A stretch of DNA of 64,000 nt from Closterium sp. NIES-65 (taxonomy: Eukaryota > Streptophyta > Zygnematophyceae > Desmidiales > Closteriaceae), in the NCBI GenBank assembly GCA_948144175.1, contig CANXME010002189.1, positions 1 through 64,000 of the forward strand, read 5' to 3'. Position numbers and translations under genes: made by a program. The number at the start of each line of letters is the position of its first letter. The stretch's first letter is position 1. The notes beneath the pieces were generated by a model. It was not told where the DNA came from, did not search any database, and worked only from the letters and a program-made list of their open reading frames with translations. Of this stretch, positions 61,201-64,000 are shown piece after piece.

Positions 61201-64000
61201 GCCAGTCAACCCGCCCCGTCCCTTGCTGTCAGTCAACCCGCCCCGTCCCTTGCTGTCAGTCAACCCGCCCCGTCCTTTGCTGCCAGTCAACCCGCCCCGT
61301 CCCTTGCTGTCAGTCAACCTGCCCCGTCCTTTGCTGCCAGTCAACCCGCCCCGTCCCTTGCTGCCAGTCAACCCGCCCCGTCCCTTGCTGCCAGTCAACC
61401 CGCCCCGTCCCTTGCTGCCAGTCAACCCGCCCCGTCCCTTGCTGTCAGTCAACCCGCCCCGTCCCTTGCTGTCAGTCAACCCGCCCCGTCCCTTGCTGCC
61501 AGTCAACCCGCCCCGTCCCTTGCTGCCAGTCAACCCGCCCCGTCCCTTGCTGTCAGTCAACCCGCCCCGTCCTTTGCTGCCAGTCAACCCGCCCCGTCCC
61601 TTGCTGCCAGTCAACCCGCCCCGTCCCTTGCTGCCAGTCAACCCGCCCCGTCCCTTGCTGCCAGTCAACCCGCCCCGTCCCTTGCTGCCAGTCAACCCGC
61701 CCCGTCCTTTGCTGCCAGTCAACCCGCCCCGTCCCTTGCTGTCAGTCAACCCGCCCCGTCCCTTGCTGCCAGTCAACCCGCCCCGTCCCTTGCTGCCAGT
61801 CAACCCGCCCCGTCCCTTGCTGCCAGTCAACCCGCCCCGTCCCTTGCTGTCAGTCAACCCGCCCCGTCCCTTGCTGTCAGTCAACCCGCCCCGTCCTTTG
61901 CTGCCAGTCAACCCGCCCCGTCCCTTGCTGTCAGTCAACCTGCCCCGTCCCTTGCTGCCAGTCAACCCGCCCCGTCCCTTGCTGCCAGTCAACCCGCCCC
62001 GTCCCTTGCTGTCAGTCAACCCGCCCCGTCCCTTGCTGGCAGTCAACCCGCCCCGTCCTTTGCTGCCAGTCAACCCGCCCCGTCCCTTGCTGTCAGTCAA
62101 CCCGCCCCGTCCCTTGCTGCCAGTCAACCCGCCCCGTCCCTTGCTGCCAGTCAACCCGCCCCGTCCTTTGCTGCCAGTCAACCCGCCCCGTCCCTTGCTG
62201 TCAGTCAACCTGCCCCGTCCTTTGCTGCCAGTCAACCCGCCCCGTCCCTTGCTGCCAGTCAACCCGCCCCGTCCCTTGCTGTCAGTCAACCTGCCCCGTC
62301 CCTTGCTGCCAGTCAACCCGCCCCGTCCCTTGCTGCCAGTCAACCCGCCCCGTCCCTTGCTGCCAGTCAACCCGCCCCGTCCCTTGCTGCCAGTCAACCC
62401 GCCCCGTCCCTTGCTGTCAGTCAACCCGCCCCGTCCCTTGCTGTCAGTCAACCCGCCCCGTCCCTTGCTGCCAGTCAACCCGCCCCGTCCCTTGCTGCCA
62501 GTCAACCCGCCCCGTCCCTTGCTGTCAGTCAACCCGCCCCGTCCTTTGCTGCCAGTCAACCCGCCCCGTCCCTTGCTGCCAGTCAACCCGCCCCGTCCCT
62601 TGCTGCCAGTCAACCCGCCCCGTCCCTTGCTGCCAGTCAACCCGCCCCGTCCCTTGCTGCCAGTCAACCCGCCCCGTCCTTTGCTGCCAGTCAACCCGCC
62701 CCGTCCCTTGCTGTCAGTCAACCCGCCCCGTCCCTTGCTGCCAGTCAACCCGCCCCGTCCCTTGCTGCCAGTCAACCCGCCCCGTCCCTTGCTGCCAGTC
62801 AACCCGCCCCGTCCCTTGCTGTCAGTCAACCCGCCCCGTCCCTTGCTGTCAGTCAACCCGCCCCGTCCTTTGCTGCCAGTCAACCCGCCCCGTCCCTTGC
62901 TGTCAGTCAACCTGCCCCGTCCCTTGCTGCCAGTCAACCCGCCCCGTCCCTTGCTGCCAGTCAACCCGCCCCGTCCCTTGCTGCCAGTCAACCCGCCCCG
63001 TCCCTTGCTGCCAGTCAACCCGCCCCGTCCCTTGCTGCCAGTCAACCCGCCCCGTCCCTTGCTGCCAGTCAACCCGCCCCGTCCCTTGCTGTCAGTCAAC
63101 CCGCCCCGTCCCTTGCTGTCAGTCAACCCGCCCCGTCCTTTGCTGCCAGTCAACCCGCCCCGTCCCTTGCTGTCAGTCAACCTGCCCAGTCCCTTGCTGC
63201 CAGTCAACCCGCCCCGTCCCTTGCTGCCAGTCAACCCGCCCCGTCCCTTGCTGTCAGTCAACCCGCCCCGTCCTTTGCTGCCAGTCAACCCGCCCCGTCC
63301 TTTGCTGCCAGTCAACCCGCCCCGTCCCTTGCTGCCAGTCAACCCGCCCCGTCCCTTGCTGTCAGTCAACCCGCCCCGTCCCTTGCTGCCAGTCAACCCG
63401 CCCCGTCCCTTGCTGTCAGTCAACCCGCCCCGTCCCTTGCTGCCAGTCAACCCGCCCCGTCCCTTGCTGCCAGTCAACCCGCCCCGTCCCTTGCTGCCAG
63501 TCAACCCGCCCCGTCCTTTGCTGCCAGTCAACCCGCCCCGTCCCTTGCTGTCAGTCAACCCGCCCCGTCCCTTGCTGCCAGTCAACCCGCCCCGTCCCTT
63601 GCTGCCAGTCAACCCGCCCCGTCCCTTGCTGCCAGTCAACCCGCCCCGTCCCTTGCTGTCAGTCAACCCGCCCCGTCCCTTGCTGTCAGTCAACCCGCCC
63701 CGTCCTTTGCTGCCAGTCAACCCGCCCCGTCCCTTGCTGTCAGTCAACCTGCCCCGTCCCTTGCTGCCAGTCAACCCGCCCCGTCCCTTGCTGCCAGTCA
63801 ACCCGCCCCGTCCCTTGCTGTCAGTCAACCCGCCCCGTCCCTTGCTGCCAGTCAACCCGCCCCGTCCCTTGCTGCCAGTCAACCCGCCCCGTCCTTTGCT
63901 GCCAGTCAACCCGCCCCGTCCTTTGCTGCCAGTCAACCCGCCCCGTCCCTTGCTGCCAGTCAACCCGCCCCGTCCCTTGCTGCCAGTCAACCCGCCCCGT
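46247..64000 (+). repeat. Giant 27-bp minisatellite inside an ABC1K intron (about 657 units, continues beyond window)
   Basis: The unit begins GTCAACCCGCCCCGTC and is 27 bp long. Common variable sites are position 25 (C or T), position 18 (C or T) and position 8 (C or T). It fills 17.75 kb without spacers. It starts exactly at the donor of exon 11, where GTCAGT at 46247 is the same junction found at every T25 unit boundary. Rare variants mark blocks: CTACCC units, a TTGTTAGTC deletion unit (51616, 52857, 58932), TAG-containing units, a 28-bp unit near 50390 and a 31-bp unit near 55213. The 27-base period keeps several frames open for thousands of bases on both strands. These peptides (VNPPRPLLS, SQPAPSLAA, GRGGLTDSK types) are artefacts of the repeat. 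Confidence 0.98.

Noticed and set aside
59560..63990. A minus-strand open frame of about 1476 codons (GRGGLTDSK-type repeat)
   Set aside because: Same cause: the complement of the 27-bp array. No promoter, no non-repeat sequence.
46247..64000. Possible CRISPR array because of regular short repeats
   Set aside because: Units are contiguous with no spacers, the setting is a eukaryotic intron and there are no cas genes.

Overview
This is eukaryotic nuclear DNA from a photosynthetic organism of the green lineage. Four intron-rich protein genes are present. Three look plant-type and plastid-related: an MS2-type fatty acyl reductase, a plastid delta-9-type desaturase and a plastid ABC1K atypical kinase. 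The fourth is a LarA/DUF2088-family protein. High GC, short exons, plant-type Ty1/copia and L1-like elements and a very heavy load of minisatellites suggest a streptophyte alga (a Closterium-like zygnematophyte would fit) or a bryophyte. The taxon is inferred, not shown.

Layout. 1-7160: Ty1/copia element 1 (+ strand, 5' LTR left of the window), with many frameshifts in gag/protease/integrase but an open RT-RNase H. 7161-14088: a closely related copia element 2 (- strand) with its 5' LTR and PBS. Its 3' end stops abruptly at the 3' LTR of element 1, as if element 1 had inserted into it. 14089-16305: no recognisable gene, one ~50-bp direct/inverted repeat cluster. 16306-20975: fatty acyl reductase, 10 exons, + strand. 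21290-25960: decayed L1-like LINE, - strand. 25984-26483: a Harbinger/Tourist-like MITE with a TTA target duplication. 27221-36288: LarA-like gene, about 16 exons, + strand. 37342-39787: desaturase, 6 exons, - strand. 41003-46246 onward: ABC1K kinase, + strand, 11 exons in the window. 46247-64000: an uninterrupted 27-bp minisatellite (about 657 units) that begins exactly at the splice donor of ABC1K exon 11 and runs out of the window, so it lies inside an intron.

Reading frames were checked by summing exon phases: the acyl reductase (2214 nt), LarA-like (1911 nt, one junction uncertain) and desaturase (1185 nt) models all close in frame.

The most unusual signal is a family of about 20-bp palindromes of the form CTTTTGAG-core-CTCAAAAG (cores TCGA, ACGT, AATT and relatives) scattered through the host genes but not seen in the transposons. 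At most sites the palindrome sits exactly between two copies of a duplicated host segment, usually the edge of an exon plus its splice site. This leaves 'ghost exons' beside real exons. It looks like insertion of a minimal palindromic unit with a host duplication of very variable length (about 15 to over 100 bp). I know of no described element with this behaviour.
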